Shown: positions 46,669 to 56,044, counted from the first letter of the stretch. The stretch is 64,000 nucleotides of DNA from Streptomyces sp. NBC_00258 (GCF_036182465.1 NZ_CP108081.1:8494001-8558000), one strand, 5' to 3'. The notes: generated by a model not told the origin, from the sequence alone. Numbers and translations are program-made.

Positions 46669-48039
46669 CTACGCGGCGGTCGAGGCCGCTAATGGGGACG
46701 CCGTGGGTGCCGAGTTGACGCCGAGGTCCGTCAGGAGGGCCGTTGCCGCCCGGTGGCCGGAGTGCAGGGCGCCCTGGACCGTGCTGGTGTCGCGGTGGTC
46801 GCCGCAGACATACAGGCCGGCGAGGAGACGGACCGGGCGCCGGAGGTCGTGCGGGGGCGGCATCGCGGGAACGGCGTCGGGGGTGTGGTGGACCGCGAGC
46901 AGCTCCCAGCGATGCGTGGCGGTGCCGTAGAGGGCGGCCAGGTGGGCGCGTACGGCCCGGTCCGTGTCCTCGGGGGGTGCGCCGAGGATCGTGGACGAGA
47001 TCAGGGCGCGGCCCACGGGGGCACGGGTCGGGTCGACCTGGCTGATGACCGCGGTGTGGGCCACCGGGCCCCTGCGGTCCGCGTCCAGGAGCAGCGCGGG
47101 CTCTGCCAGGGGTGCCTCGTCGGCCGTGTGGTGCACCACGGTGACCTCGTGGAACGGCGGTACCCGCAGGCCCGGCAGCAGCTCGGCGGCGGCGTGGGCG
47201 TCGGTCGCCACCAGGATGGCCCGGCAGCGGAGTTCACCGTGTTCCGCCGTCGTCACGGAGGTGGTGGACACGGACGTGACCCGCACGCCGGTGCGGACGG
47301 TCCCGGGCGGCAGGGTTGCCGCCAGCAGCTCCGGCAGCGTGTCGGCGCCGCCCTCCGGGACGCACAGCCGGCCGGAGGCGAAGGCGCGCAGCGCGAGGTC
47401 CGCGCACCGGCTGGACGTCGTCAGATCCGGGTCGCAGAGCAGCGCGGCCAGCAGCGGGCGCAGAAAACCCTCGACCGTACGGGCCGGCATGCCGCGGGCC
47501 GCGAGTGCGCGCCCCGCGGGCCGCTCGGGCCGGGCCAGCAGCCGGTCCACGGGGACGGTCGCGATCCGTCCGAGGGCCGCGGCCAGCCGGGCCTGGTCGA
47601 GGGCGCCGCCGAGCGGCGGGAAGGCCCGCGACACGGGCGGCACGGCGGCCGCCGGTATCTGCCTGAGCCTGCGAGGGGGGCTCACCAGGGCGCGCGCCGC
47701 GTCGAGTGCGCCCCGTGCGCCCCCGGCACCTGCGGGCTCGCCCGCGCGGTGGACGCGGCCGTCGGCGTGGACGAGCACGCCGGGGGCGAACGGCCGAAGG
47801 GCGAGCCCGTCGAGGCCCGGGGTCAGCCGCAGCTCGGGATAGGACGTGGAGAGGAGCTGGCCGATGCGGTCGAGCCGGAAGCCGTCGACCTTCTCGGTCG
47901 TCATACGGCCACCCACGTAAGGGGCGGCCTCCAGGACGACGGTCGTTACACCTGCGCTGTTCAGTCGATGGGCGGCCGCGAGTCCTGCGACTCCGGCTCC
48001 CACGATGACGACGTCCGCCTGATACGCGGGCTCTAGCAC
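46669..48039 (-). CDS. FAD-dependent amine oxidase/desaturase-like oxidoreductase
   Basis: The 456-residue protein has the dinucleotide motif VVIVGAGVAGLAAAHRLNSA followed by an acidic residue in VVLEAAPYVGGRM. At the C-terminus GLYVCGDHRDTSTVQGALHS binds FAD. It belongs to the NAD(P)/FAD-dependent group that includes protoporphyrinogen oxidases and phytoene desaturases. The GTG at 48039 follows a GGGGAGGGG ribosome site. The substrate is unknown. It lies downstream of the TIGR01777 gene on the same strand but 330 bp away. Confidence 0.82.
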   Translation of the reverse strand: MLEPAYQADVVIVGAGVAGLAAAHRLNSAGVTTVVLEAAPYVGGRMTTEKVDGFRLDRIGQLLSTSYPELRLTPGLDGLALRPFAPGVLVHADGRVHRAGEPAGAGGARGALDAARALVSPPRRLRQIPAAAVPPVSRAFPPLGGALDQARLAAALGRIATVPVDRLLARPERPAGRALAARGMPARTVEGFLRPLLAALLCDPDLTTSSRCADLALRAFASGRLCVPEGGADTLPELLAATLPPGTVRTGVRVTSVSTTSVTTAEHGELRCRAILVATDAHAAAELLPGLRVPPFHEVTVVHHTADEAPLAEPALLLDADRRGPVAHTAVISQVDPTRAPVGRALISSTILGAPPEDTDRAVRAHLAALYGTATHRWELLAVHHTPDAVPAMPPPHDLRRPVRLLAGLYVCGDHRDTSTVQGALHSGHRAATALLTDLGVNSAPTASPLAASTAA

Positions 48040-48368
48040 GTGCCCCTCCCCGAGGTCGCGTGACTGCTGGGGACGTGATGCCCCCAACGGGCTCCAGGAA
48101 TACCCGAGTTCGGCACGAGGGTAGGGCCGCCGACGGGCGGTGGAAGTCGCGCATGAACAGGGCACGGTCGCACGCGGGTCGCATGAGCCGGTCCTGCCGG
48201 CCGGGGACTATGCCCGCGCCCCGTGCCCCGTAAAAGGTGCGGGGCCGTGTCCATACGCGGCTCCTCCCCCACTCTCGACTTCGATCGAGCGGGGGACCCC
48301 CATCGTGGGCGCGCTCAGCCACAGCCGGGCCGCAGATCGATGAACCGCAGCCGAGCGGAGCGCCAGTG
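48040..48368. repeat. Gene-free region with a common Streptomyces repeat
   Basis: This 329-bp stretch contains a short hairpin at about 48217-48244 (GCCCCG with CGGGGC). At 48261-48303 it holds a repeat-like element CTCCCCCACTCTCGACTTCG followed by ATCGAGCGGGGGACCCCCAT. Elements of this sequence are widespread in Streptomyces intergenic DNA. They lie downstream of the TIGR01777 gene, whose stop is at 48369. I see no gene. Confidence 0.6.
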
Positions 48369-49265
48369 CTAGCGAACCGCCCGGATCGCCTCCTCGATCC
48401 CCGGAAACGCAAAGGTGAACCCCGACTCCAACAGCCTGGTAGGGAGCACCCGTTGGCTCCCCAGCACCTCCTGTGCCATCTCCCCGAGTACAAGCTTCAG
48501 CACAGGCGCGGGCACCGCGAAGAGCGTGGGCCGGTGCAGCACGCGCCCCATCGCGGCCGTGATCTCCCGGTTGGTGAGCGGCTCCGGAGCCGTCAGATTG
48601 AAGGGGCCGGAAAGCGACTCGGAGTCGATCAGAAACCGCAGCGCGGCCACGTGGTCGTGCAGCGCGATGTAGCTCCAGTACTGCCGCCCGTCGCCCATCC
48701 GCCCGCCGAGACCCGCCTTGAAGAGCGGGAAGAGCCGCCCCCAGGCACCGCCCTTCGCGGCCACCACCAGGCCGGTGCGCGCGAAGACGGTCCGTACTCC
48801 CGCCTCCTCCGCGGGAGCCGCCGCCTCCTCCCACTCGACGCACAGCGAGGGCAGGAACCCGATCGCGGGAGGCGCGCTCTCGTCCACGGCCCGCTCGCCG
48901 GTGTCTCCGTAGATGCCCATCGCGCTGCCGTTCACGAAGACCTGTGGCGGCCGGTCGAGGGAGGCGACGGCCTCCGCCAGCGCTGCCGTGCCGAGTAGGC
49001 GGCTGTCCCGGATCTTCCGCTTGTACTCGTCCGTCCAGCGGTGGTCGCCGATGCCGGCGCCCGCGAGGTTCACCACGGCGTCGCAGCCGACGAGGCCCGC
49101 CGCGTCGACGTACTGCCGTTCGGGGTCCCACTCGACCTCGTCCTTCGCCCGGGGCGTACGGCGCACCAGCCGCACCACCTCGTGCCCGTCGGCGGTCAGC
49201 GAGCGCACCAGGGCGCTCCCGATGAGGCCGGACGCGCCGGCCACGGCGATTCGGGAAGTCTCCAT
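48369..49265 (-). CDS. TIGR01777-family epimerase-like protein
   Basis: The 298-residue extended SDR has the Rossmann motif IAVAGASGLIGSALVRSLTA, the family segments VNLAGAGIGDHRW, YKRKIRDSRLLGT and FVNGSAMGIYGDTGERAVDE, and the C-terminal RVLPTRLLESGFTFAFPGIE. The family (E. coli YfcH, cyanobacterial SulA/cell-division inhibitor-like) binds NADP, but its substrate is unclear. The ATG at 49265 starts directly before the dinucleotide motif. It is divergent from the acetyltransferase gene. Confidence 0.88.
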   Translation of the reverse strand: METSRIAVAGASGLIGSALVRSLTADGHEVVRLVRRTPRAKDEVEWDPERQYVDAAGLVGCDAVVNLAGAGIGDHRWTDEYKRKIRDSRLLGTAALAEAVASLDRPPQVFVNGSAMGIYGDTGERAVDESAPPAIGFLPSLCVEWEEAAAPAEEAGVRTVFARTGLVVAAKGGAWGRLFPLFKAGLGGRMGDGRQYWSYIALHDHVAALRFLIDSESLSGPFNLTAPEPLTNREITAAMGRVLHRPTLFAVPAPVLKLVLGEMAQEVLGSQRVLPTRLLESGFTFAFPGIEEAIRAVR

Positions 49266-49358
49266 GGCCCCATCCTCCGCCAACCACCCAGGGAGCGGTG
49301 TGCCGAGGGTGGTCGGTATACCGGACGGCGCCGCGCGCGCCGGTCGTAAAGTGACGTC

Positions 49359-49847
49359 ATGCCCGAGCCGTCCATACGCACCGCCCGGCCCGACGACGAA
49401 GAGGCGCTGGGCCGTCTCGACCGCGCGATCTGGTCCTATCAGCACGCCGTCAGACCCCAGGAGCAGCAGCCGTACGATCCGTTCTTCAACGAGCGCTTCG
49501 GCCCCCGCGACCACCTGGTCGCGGAGCTGGAGGGGCGCGTCATCGGCTACGTACGGCTCGGTTTCCCCACCCCGCTCGTCTCGAACGCGCACGTACGGCA
49601 GATCCAGGGCCTCGCCGTCGCCGAAGACGCACGCGGCTTCGGCGTGGGACGGGCGCTGATCCGCGCGGTCGTCGCCGAGGCCCGCAGCCAGGGCGCCCTG
49701 CGGATCACCCTGCGCGTCCTCGGTCACAACGCCCCGGCCCGCAAGCTCTACGAGTCCGAGGGCTTCGTGATCGAGGGGATCCAGCCCGGGGAGTTCTACC
49801 TGGACGGGGAGTACGTGGACGACGTACTCATGGGGCGGAGTCTCTGA
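49359..49847 (+). CDS. GNAT-family acetyltransferase
   Basis: The 162-residue protein has the GNAT acetyl-CoA site: IQGLAVAEDARGFGVGRALI (motif A, R/Q-x-x-G-x-G/A) and VLGHNAPARKLYESEGF (motif B). It transfers an acetyl group to an unknown amine. Its 3' end overlaps the convergent TetR gene by 20 bp. Confidence 0.88.
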   Translation: MPEPSIRTARPDDEEALGRLDRAIWSYQHAVRPQEQQPYDPFFNERFGPRDHLVAELEGRVIGYVRLGFPTPLVSNAHVRQIQGLAVAEDARGFGVGRALIRAVVAEARSQGALRITLRVLGHNAPARKLYESEGFVIEGIQPGEFYLDGEYVDDVLMGRSL

Positions 49848-50502
49848 CGTTCCGCGGCTCCGCCAACAGCCGTATCCCGCCCGTCAGTTCCCGCAGGCAG
49901 CGCACCGCGAGCTCCGCGGGTGAGCCCAGGCCCTCGACGTCCGCGTCCGACTCGGCCCAGGTCTCCAGGGCGACCCGGATCGCGTCCGTGGCGGCCGCGG
50001 CGGCGAGGCGGATCTCCAGCGGGTCGGCGTCGTCGCCCGCCAGCCGGGCCACCAGGGGGATGAGCTTGTCCTCGGACTCCTGGTTCACGCGGTACCAGAC
50101 CGCGCGCAGCGCAGGGTCCTCGGCGCACGCCCGCAGCAGGCCCCGGGTCCAGCGCAGTCCCTCCGCCTTGGCCTCGTGGGGGACGGTCAGCGACGCGATG
50201 ACGGCCGATTCCAGCGCCCGGGGGAGCGCGGTACCCGGCTCTGCCGCCGCCAGGCGCTCCCGCCAGTGGTCGCCGCCGACCGCGAGGAGGGGGCCGACGG
50301 CGTCCTGCTTGTTGCGGAAGTAGCGGTAGAAGGTCCGCAGCGCGACACCGGCGCGTACGGCGATCTCCTCGGCCGTGGTGCCGTCGGGACCGCGCTCGGT
50401 GAAGAGCTCGGCGGCGGCGCGGGCGATGTCGAACTGGGTTGCCGCCTTGCGGCGCTCGGTCAGCGACGGGGTCCTGGTCGCTGCGGACGACTTGGTGCTC
50501 AC
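49828..50502 (-). CDS. TetR-family transcriptional regulator
   Basis: The 224-residue protein has a TetR DNA-binding domain (FDIARAAAELFTERGPDGTT, AEEIAVRAGVALRTFYRYFR) and a helical ligand domain with the C-terminal fold of MftR-like regulators. The GTG at 50502 is preferred; an ATG about 40 bp upstream (MPLPSSGRT) is possible. The gene overlaps the convergent GNAT gene by 20 bp. The target is unknown. Confidence 0.85.
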   Translation of the reverse strand: MSTKSSAATRTPSLTERRKAATQFDIARAAAELFTERGPDGTTAEEIAVRAGVALRTFYRYFRNKQDAVGPLLAVGGDHWRERLAAAEPGTALPRALESAVIASLTVPHEAKAEGLRWTRGLLRACAEDPALRAVWYRVNQESEDKLIPLVARLAGDDADPLEIRLAAAAATDAIRVALETWAESDADVEGLGSPAELAVRCLRELTGGIRLLAEPRNVRDSAP

Positions 50503-50614
50503 GCGGGGAAGCGTACGCCCGGAGGAAGGCAGGGGCATGTTTCGCCTGGGTGGCAAAACGTGCCAACTGGCTGGTCGTCCACCTGCTTCCGGGCCGCGCC
50601 GGGCCGCTCGGGGG

Positions 50615-51799
50615 TCAGGAGGTGACGAGGTCGCCCGTGTCCACCGCGGCCTTCGCCTTCGCCGCGCGCCGGGCATCGCCCGCGACCTCGTCGGCGGTCA
50701 GCACGTAACCCGTCTCGTTGTCGCTCGTGGAGCGGGCGAAGACGACGCCGTAGACCTTGCCTGTGGTGGTCAGCAGGGGACCGCCGGAGTTGCCGGGACG
50801 GACCGTGGAGCGGATCGAGTAGATCTCGCGGGTGACCGGGTCGGAGCCGTAGATGTTCTGGCCCCTGGCATTGATCTTGTTGGCGACGGTGGCCGCCTGG
50901 AGGTCGAGACCGCCGTCCTGCGGGTAGCCCGCGACCACGGCCGCGTCGCCGCGGGTCGCGCTGGTGTCGAAGGGCAGCACGGGCGCCTTCAGGCCCGGGA
51001 CGTCGAGCACGGCCACGTCCTTCGCCGGGTCGAAGAGGACGACCCTCGCCTCGTACGCCTTGCCCGTGCCGCCCACGCGGACGGTCGGTTCGTCGATGCC
51101 CGCCACCACGTGCGCGTTGGTCATCACGTGCTCCGGCGCGTACACGAAGCCACTGCCCTCACGGCCCTGGGTGCCGACCGCGCCCTCGACCTTCACGGTG
51201 GAGCGCTGGGCGGCCCGGGTGGCGGCCGCGGTGACGCTGTCCCCCGAGGGCTTGGCGACGCTGGCCGCCGGCTCGTTCTCGAAGGGGTTGAAGACCTGCG
51301 GGAAGCCCGCCTCTGTGAGCGCCGAGGTGGCCCGGGAGAACCAGGTCGGGGTGGTCTCCGGCATCGCGTCCTGCACCGCGCCGAGCAGCGCGGAGTCACG
51401 GATCGACGAGGTGACCACGGGTGAGGCCGACGCGCCGAGGACGCTCGCGGCGACCCATGCCACCAGCAGCACGGCGATCCCGTTGGCCGCGGCGCCGCCC
51501 ACTCCGTCGACCGTGCGCAAGGGGCCGCTGTCCAGTTCGCGCCGGAGCTTGAGGGCCAGCCGGCCCGCCAGCTCGTGGCCCGCGGCGGCGGGCAGCAGCA
51601 CCGTGAGCACCGCGGTGACCGTCGCCGCCGTGGTCCCCGCCTCCACCAGGTCCATCATCCAGGGCAGCACCCACACGCCGATCACGGCACCGCCCACGAA
51701 GCCGGCCAGGGACACACAGCCCGCGACGAGCCCGCGCCGGTAGCCGGACGCCGCATAGCCGAGGATCACCAGCAACAGCAGGATGTCGAGCAGGTCCAC
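50615..51799 (-). CDS. MarP-like membrane serine protease (CvpA plus trypsin domains)
   Basis: The 394-residue protein has four N-terminal membrane helices of the CvpA type (MDLLDILLLLVILGYAASGY onward), then an extracellular chymotrypsin-like protease domain. The triad is visible: His230 in TNAHVV, Asp261 in DPAKDVAVLDV and Ser338 in RPGNSGGPL. This is the architecture of mycobacterial MarP, which supports acid resistance by activating a peptidoglycan hydrolase. A peptidoglycan amidase gene is divergent and adjacent here, which makes a functional pairing attractive but unproven. Confidence 0.9.
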   Translation of the reverse strand: MDLLDILLLLVILGYAASGYRRGLVAGCVSLAGFVGGAVIGVWVLPWMMDLVEAGTTAATVTAVLTVLLPAAAGHELAGRLALKLRRELDSGPLRTVDGVGGAAANGIAVLLVAWVAASVLGASASPVVTSSIRDSALLGAVQDAMPETTPTWFSRATSALTEAGFPQVFNPFENEPAASVAKPSGDSVTAAATRAAQRSTVKVEGAVGTQGREGSGFVYAPEHVMTNAHVVAGIDEPTVRVGGTGKAYEARVVLFDPAKDVAVLDVPGLKAPVLPFDTSATRGDAAVVAGYPQDGGLDLQAATVANKINARGQNIYGSDPVTREIYSIRSTVRPGNSGGPLLTTTGKVYGVVFARSTSDNETGYVLTADEVAGDARRAAKAKAAVDTGDLVTS

Positions 51800-51988
51800 G
51801 GAGCTCCCTTTCTCTTGGGTCTCCTAGTACGTGCCGGGAGGGCCCAGTGATCAGGTACGCGCGCGTGGAAACCGGCCATCCGGCACGCGTGCGTGGACCT
51901 GTAGAAACGTCTCGGACCGGGACGTTGGTTCCACCGGGTGGCACAGCACACATCGCGGACGGCCCGACTGTCCCTGAGAGTGGATCCC

Positions 51989-52906
51989 ATGTGCGCCCAT
52001 CGAACCCCTCCGCCACACCGCGCCCGTGGCGCGCTGCGGGGGGTTCGCGCACGCTGGCGAAGGACGCTGCGGCGGACCGGGCCCGAAGCCGACGGCGAAA
52101 CCGGGCCCCGTCCGTCGGCCGACACCGGGCCCCGTCCGTCGGCCCTGGACCGCATACCCCGCCCCGCGCGCGTCGCCCTCGCCTGTGTCCCCGGCCTGGT
52201 CGCCGTCACCGGTCTCGTGCTGTGCGCCGTCGGGGTCGACCGGACGCCGGGCGAGGCGAAGCGTCCCGTCGCGGCTCGGGCCGCCGTGGGGCACCAGGCC
52301 GCCCGGCCCCCGATCGTGCCGCGGGAACGCTGGCTGGCAGACGCCGCCTACACCAGGCCGCCGACCCGGTACGCCGGCCGCGTGTCGGCCGTGTTCGTGC
52401 ACCACACCGACTCGCCGAACGGCTACGACTGCGCCGACGCTCCCAAGATCATCCGGTACCTGTACGCGGGACAGGCAGGGGTCCGGCACTGGGACGACAT
52501 CGGCTACAACTTCCTCGTCGACCGCTGCGGCACGATCTACGAGGGCCGGGCGGGCGGCATCGACCGCGCCGTCGTCGGCGCCCACACGCAGGGCTTCAAC
52601 GTGGGCACGACGGGCATCGCCGCGATAGGGACCTTCACCGCGGGCGTCCCGGTCCCCAAGGCCATGACCGACGCCATAGCGGCCGTCGCCGCCTGGAAAC
52701 TCGGCCTCGTGGGCATCGACCCGCGCGCCCACGTGCGGCTCCTCTCCACCAACAGCCTGAGCAAGTACCCGGCCGGCACCCGCGGGACCTTCACCGCCCT
52801 CTCCGGCCACACCGACGGCTACTGGACCGCCTGCCCGGGCGCCGCCCTGATGGCGAGGCTGCCCGAGATCAGGGAACACGCGGCCCACCTCCAGGGCAGG
52901 CGTTAG
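51989..52906 (+). CDS. N-acetylmuramoyl-L-alanine amidase, PGRP type
   Basis: The 305-residue protein has a cytoplasmic Arg-rich N-terminus, one membrane helix (about residues 62-82) and an extracellular PGRP/Amidase_2 domain. Zinc ligands are visible in VFVHHTDSPN and GHTDGYWTACPG; the fold segments HWDDIGYNFLVDRCGTIYEG are clear. It should cleave stem peptides from peptidoglycan. I chose the ATG at 51989; a GTG at 51938 would add 17 residues. A 24-bp tandem repeat at 52100-52144 encodes the duplicated TGPRPSAD linker. The MarP-like protease is divergent. Confidence 0.88.
   Translation: MCAHRTPPPHRARGALRGVRARWRRTLRRTGPEADGETGPRPSADTGPRPSALDRIPRPARVALACVPGLVAVTGLVLCAVGVDRTPGEAKRPVAARAAVGHQAARPPIVPRERWLADAAYTRPPTRYAGRVSAVFVHHTDSPNGYDCADAPKIIRYLYAGQAGVRHWDDIGYNFLVDRCGTIYEGRAGGIDRAVVGAHTQGFNVGTTGIAAIGTFTAGVPVPKAMTDAIAAVAAWKLGLVGIDPRAHVRLLSTNSLSKYPAGTRGTFTALSGHTDGYWTACPGAALMARLPEIREHAAHLQGRR
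52100..52144 (+). repeat. 24-bp tandem repeat inside the amidase gene
   Basis: The segment ACCGGGCCCCGTCCGTCGGC occurs at 52100 and again at 52124, giving the peptide repeat TGPRPSAD-TGPRPSA in the cytoplasmic linker. The duplication keeps the reading frame. Confidence 0.85.
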
Positions 52907-53058
52907 GTCCTGGGGCCCTGTCGCCCGGGTCCCGCCCATCCCGCGTCCCTGCCCCGCGACTCCCCGTAACGCCTCACAGGTACGCCACAGCCGGCTCACG
53001 GATCACCCCGAGCAACGCCTTCTAGCGTCGAGGCACGCACTGACCGGAGGTGGGGATC

Positions 53059-53322
53059 ATGAGCAGTCGCAAGGAGCAGCAGACCCGGGGGACTTCGCTG
53101 TGGGCACGGGCCGCACGCAGCCCGTGGACCGTGGCCTGTGTGGTGGCCGCCGTCGTGGTGGGGCCGTCCGCCGCCACCGCGTCCGCACTGGACCGGGCCA
53201 ACGCGGCTCCGCCGCACAGCGCACGGAAGGACGGCTCGCCCGTGGCCGCGGCCTGGCCGACCGCCGTGGTCGCCCCCGCGCACCAGACCCGGACGGCAGG
53301 GCCGCGCGGCTCCTCCTGGTGA
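53059..53322 (+). CDS. Small hypothetical membrane or secreted protein
   Basis: The 87-residue protein begins MSSRKEQQTRGTSLWARAAR and has one hydrophobic stretch (TVACVVAAVVVGPSAATASA) that could be a signal peptide with cleavage after ASA or a membrane anchor. The rest is Ala/Pro rich and low in complexity. A GGAGGTGGGG ribosome site precedes the ATG at 53059. I do not recognise a family. Confidence 0.55.
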   Translation: MSSRKEQQTRGTSLWARAARSPWTVACVVAAVVVGPSAATASALDRANAAPPHSARKDGSPVAAAWPTAVVAPAHQTRTAGPRGSSW

Positions 53323-53413
53323 GACGGTTCTCCCGGTGAAGCGGGTTCTCCCGGTGGGAGCGTCCGTCAGTTCCGCGGTGTGACCGCCCACCAGTCGGCC
53401 GGTGGGCCCGCCG

Positions 53414-53932
53414 TCAGTCCGCGAACCGGTCCCACAGCTGGGGGAAACGCTCCGCCAGCTGCGCCTGGTTCTCCAGGTCCAGCGCGGTGCCCAGCGGCTC
53501 GGGCGGCGCGGCCGGAATACCGAGGTCCGGGGCGACCGTGCCGGTGAGCTGCTCGTACGCCTCGTCCGCCGCGTAACCCAGCTCCTCACCGTCCCCGTCG
53601 ACCTCGTCGTCGAAGTCCGTGAGGAGGTCGGCGAGCTTGTCGGGATCGTGCACGCCGGCCTCGTACACCTCCCGGCCCTGGCCGATCAGCCAGCAGCGGA
53701 AGAAGTCGAAGGCGTCGTCGCTGGCCCCGTCGAGCAGGATCCAGGCCGCGCCCCACAGATCCCACATGTACGCACGGTTGTAGCGGGCCTCGAAGTGACG
53801 GGCGAAGTCCAGGACCATCTCGGGGTCCAACTGGACGAGCCGCTCCACGAGCAGGTCGGCCTGCTCCTCGGGGTCGCCCTCGGCGGCCTCGCGGGTCGCG
53901 TCCACCAGCTCCCAGAACTCCGTCTCGTCCAT
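53414..53932 (-). CDS. DUF4240-domain protein
   Basis: The 172-residue acidic protein begins MDETEFWELVDATREAAEGD, then FARHFEARYNRAYMWDLWGA and DDAFDFFRCWLIGQGREVYE, the hallmark of DUF4240, a widespread actinobacterial family of unknown function often linked to toxin-immunity or regulatory loci. No partner toxin is near. The ATG at 53932 fits the family start. It is divergent from the SDR gene. Confidence 0.85.
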   Translation of the reverse strand: MDETEFWELVDATREAAEGDPEEQADLLVERLVQLDPEMVLDFARHFEARYNRAYMWDLWGAAWILLDGASDDAFDFFRCWLIGQGREVYEAGVHDPDKLADLLTDFDDEVDGDGEELGYAADEAYEQLTGTVAPDLGIPAAPPEPLGTALDLENQAQLAERFPQLWDRFAD

Positions 53933-54054
53933 CACGGGACAAGCATCGGGCCTCGACCCGGCCCGCGCACCCGGGGACAGGCAGATCGTTATGCGCGCAC
54001 ATGCCCACGGAAAGTCCGACAGCAGATGTCGGTATTCGGCGCGATGCTCGGACC

Positions 54055-55026
54055 ATGGAGACGACAGCACAGACGAAAGCCCAGGAACACGGCCGGCAAC
54101 TCGAAGGAAAGGTCGCCCTGGTCGGGGGTGCCACACGAGGCGCCGGACGGGCCATGGCGGTGGAACTGGGCCGCGCCGGAGCCACGGTCTACGTGACGGG
54201 ACGCACGACCCGCGAGCACGTCAGCGAGGTCGGCCGGACCACCGAGACCATCGAGGGGACGGCCGAACTGGTCGACGAGGCCGCGGGCGCCACCGGCCGG
54301 GGCATCGCGGTCCCGACGGACCACCTGGAGCCCGACCAGGTACGCGCCCTCGTCGACCGCATCGACCGCGAACAGGGCCGCCTCGACATCCTCGTCAACG
54401 ACATGTGGGGCGGCGACGTCCTCCTCGACTGGTCGGCGGAGAAGCAGCCCGACATGTGGGACATGGACCTCGACAAGGGGCTGCGGATCATGCGCCTCGG
54501 CATCGAGTCGCACATCATCACCAGCCACACCGCGCTCCCGCTCCTCGTCCGCAACCCCGGCGGCCTGCTCGTCGAGGTCACCGACGGCACGGAGGAGTAC
54601 AACCGCCGCTACCGCAAACCGTTCTTCTACGACCTGGCCAAGACGACCCCCATCCGCATGGCCCACGACCTCGGGGAGGAGCTCAGGGAGCACGGCTGTA
54701 CGGCGGTCTGCCTCACCCCGGGCTGGCTGCGCTCGGAGGCGATGCTCGACACCGCCTTCAAGGTCACCGAGGAGAACTGGCGGGACGCCTGCGCGCACGT
54801 CCCGCACTTCGCGATCTCCGAGACGCCCACCTATGTCGGGCGGGCCCTGGTCGCGCTCGCAGCCGACCCCGACGCGGCCCGCTGGAACGGACAGTCGCTC
54901 TCCAGCGGCGGCCTCGCCCAGGAGTACGGCTTCACGGACGTCGACGGCTCGGCGCCCGACGCGTGGCGCTACCTGATCGAGGTGGAGTCACAGGGCAAGC
55001 CGGCGGATGTGACGGGCTACCGGTAA
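54055..55026 (+). CDS. Short-chain dehydrogenase/reductase
   Basis: The 323-residue SDR has the cofactor motif VALVGGATRGAGRAMAVELG, the NVDxxG-like LDILVNDMWGG and the catalytic YDLAK (Tyr and Lys). The position of the catalytic Ser, 13 residues before the Tyr, is a Thr in EVTDGTEEYN. The protein is longer than typical SDRs by a C-terminal extension ending DVTGYR. The substrate is unknown. It is convergent with the WYL regulator, with 37 bp between stops. Confidence 0.87.
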   Translation: METTAQTKAQEHGRQLEGKVALVGGATRGAGRAMAVELGRAGATVYVTGRTTREHVSEVGRTTETIEGTAELVDEAAGATGRGIAVPTDHLEPDQVRALVDRIDREQGRLDILVNDMWGGDVLLDWSAEKQPDMWDMDLDKGLRIMRLGIESHIITSHTALPLLVRNPGGLLVEVTDGTEEYNRRYRKPFFYDLAKTTPIRMAHDLGEELREHGCTAVCLTPGWLRSEAMLDTAFKVTEENWRDACAHVPHFAISETPTYVGRALVALAADPDAARWNGQSLSSGGLAQEYGFTDVDGSAPDAWRYLIEVESQGKPADVTGYR

Positions 55027-55063
55027 CCCGTCACGCTCACTCCTCAGTCCTCAGTCCTGTGCG

Positions 55064-56044
55064 TCAGCCTTTTGTGTCGTAGTACGCCGCCGTCCGGGCC
55101 GCCGCCTCGGCGAAGCGCCCGCGGAGCTCGGACGGCTCCAGGACCTCCACCTCGGGACCGAGGGAGAGGAGCTGGGTGTACGCGACGTCGTACGACTCGA
55201 CCGGCAGCGTGACCGTGACCCGGCCCGTGTCGTCGGGCGGGCCGGCCGCTGCCAGGGCCTCCTGCGCGGAGAGCGGATCGACGGTGCGCCTCAGCCGCCG
55301 CGCGCCCGCCTCGGTGAGCCGCACCACGACCGTCGCCCGCAGGAGCGAGCGCGCGAACTGGGCCGCCCGCTCCGCCCAGAAGCCCGGCAGGTCGAACCCC
55401 TCGTCGCGGCTGAAGCGCTCTTCGCCGGGCTCGACCGACGTGAACCGGTCGATGCGGTAGACGCGGAAGGACCCGGGATCGGTGACACGGGCGCACACGT
55501 ACCAGACGCCCGCCTTGAGGATGAGCCCGTACGGCTCCAACTCGCGCTCCACGTCGGTCTCCCGGCGCCGGTAGCGCGCGGTGATCCGACGGTCGTCCCA
55601 CACCGCCTCCGCGACCTCGGGCAGCAGCTCGGGCGTCTTGGGCTCGGCGAACCAGGCGGGGGCGTCCAGGTGGAAACGCTGGGACGCGGCGCGGGAGGCG
55701 TCCTTGAGGGAGGGGAGGAGGGCCGCGGACACCTTGAGCCGGGCGGCGGAGGCGGCGTCCTCAAGGCCCATCTCCCGGAGCGCGCCGGGCACACCCGAGA
55801 GGAACAGGGCCTCGGCCTCGCTCCTGGCGAGCCCGGTGAGCCGGGTCCGGTACCCGCCGATCAGCCGGTACCCGCCGGCCCGGCCGCGGTCCGCGTAGAC
55901 CGGGACACCCGCCTCCGAAAGGGCCTGCGCGTCCCGGGTGATCGTCCGCTCCGACACCTCCAGCTCCCGAGCGAGCTCGGCGGCCGTCATCGACGGCCGG
56001 GACTGGAGCAGCAACACCATCTTGATGAGCCGGGCAGCACGCAT
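55064..56044 (-). CDS. WYL-domain DeoR-like transcriptional regulator
   Basis: The 326-residue protein has an N-terminal HTH_11 winged helix (MRAARLIKMVLLLQSRPSMT, then AAELARELEVSERTITRDAQ), a WYL domain (ARYRRRETDVERELEPYGLI) and a WCX C-terminal domain. WYL proteins respond to ligands including nucleic acids. It is convergent with the SDR gene, which may be a target only by proximity. The start at 56044 is typical of the family. Confidence 0.88.
   Translation of the reverse strand: MRAARLIKMVLLLQSRPSMTAAELARELEVSERTITRDAQALSEAGVPVYADRGRAGGYRLIGGYRTRLTGLARSEAEALFLSGVPGALREMGLEDAASAARLKVSAALLPSLKDASRAASQRFHLDAPAWFAEPKTPELLPEVAEAVWDDRRITARYRRRETDVERELEPYGLILKAGVWYVCARVTDPGSFRVYRIDRFTSVEPGEERFSRDEGFDLPGFWAERAAQFARSLLRATVVVRLTEAGARRLRRTVDPLSAQEALAAAGPPDDTGRVTVTLPVESYDVAYTQLLSLGPEVEVLEPSELRGRFAEAAARTAAYYDTKG

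Noticed and set aside
44074..46692. An 872-residue plus-strand frame over lipB and the TPR regulator
   Set aside because: It crosses lipB antisense and the regulator in a wrong frame; both real genes explain the region.
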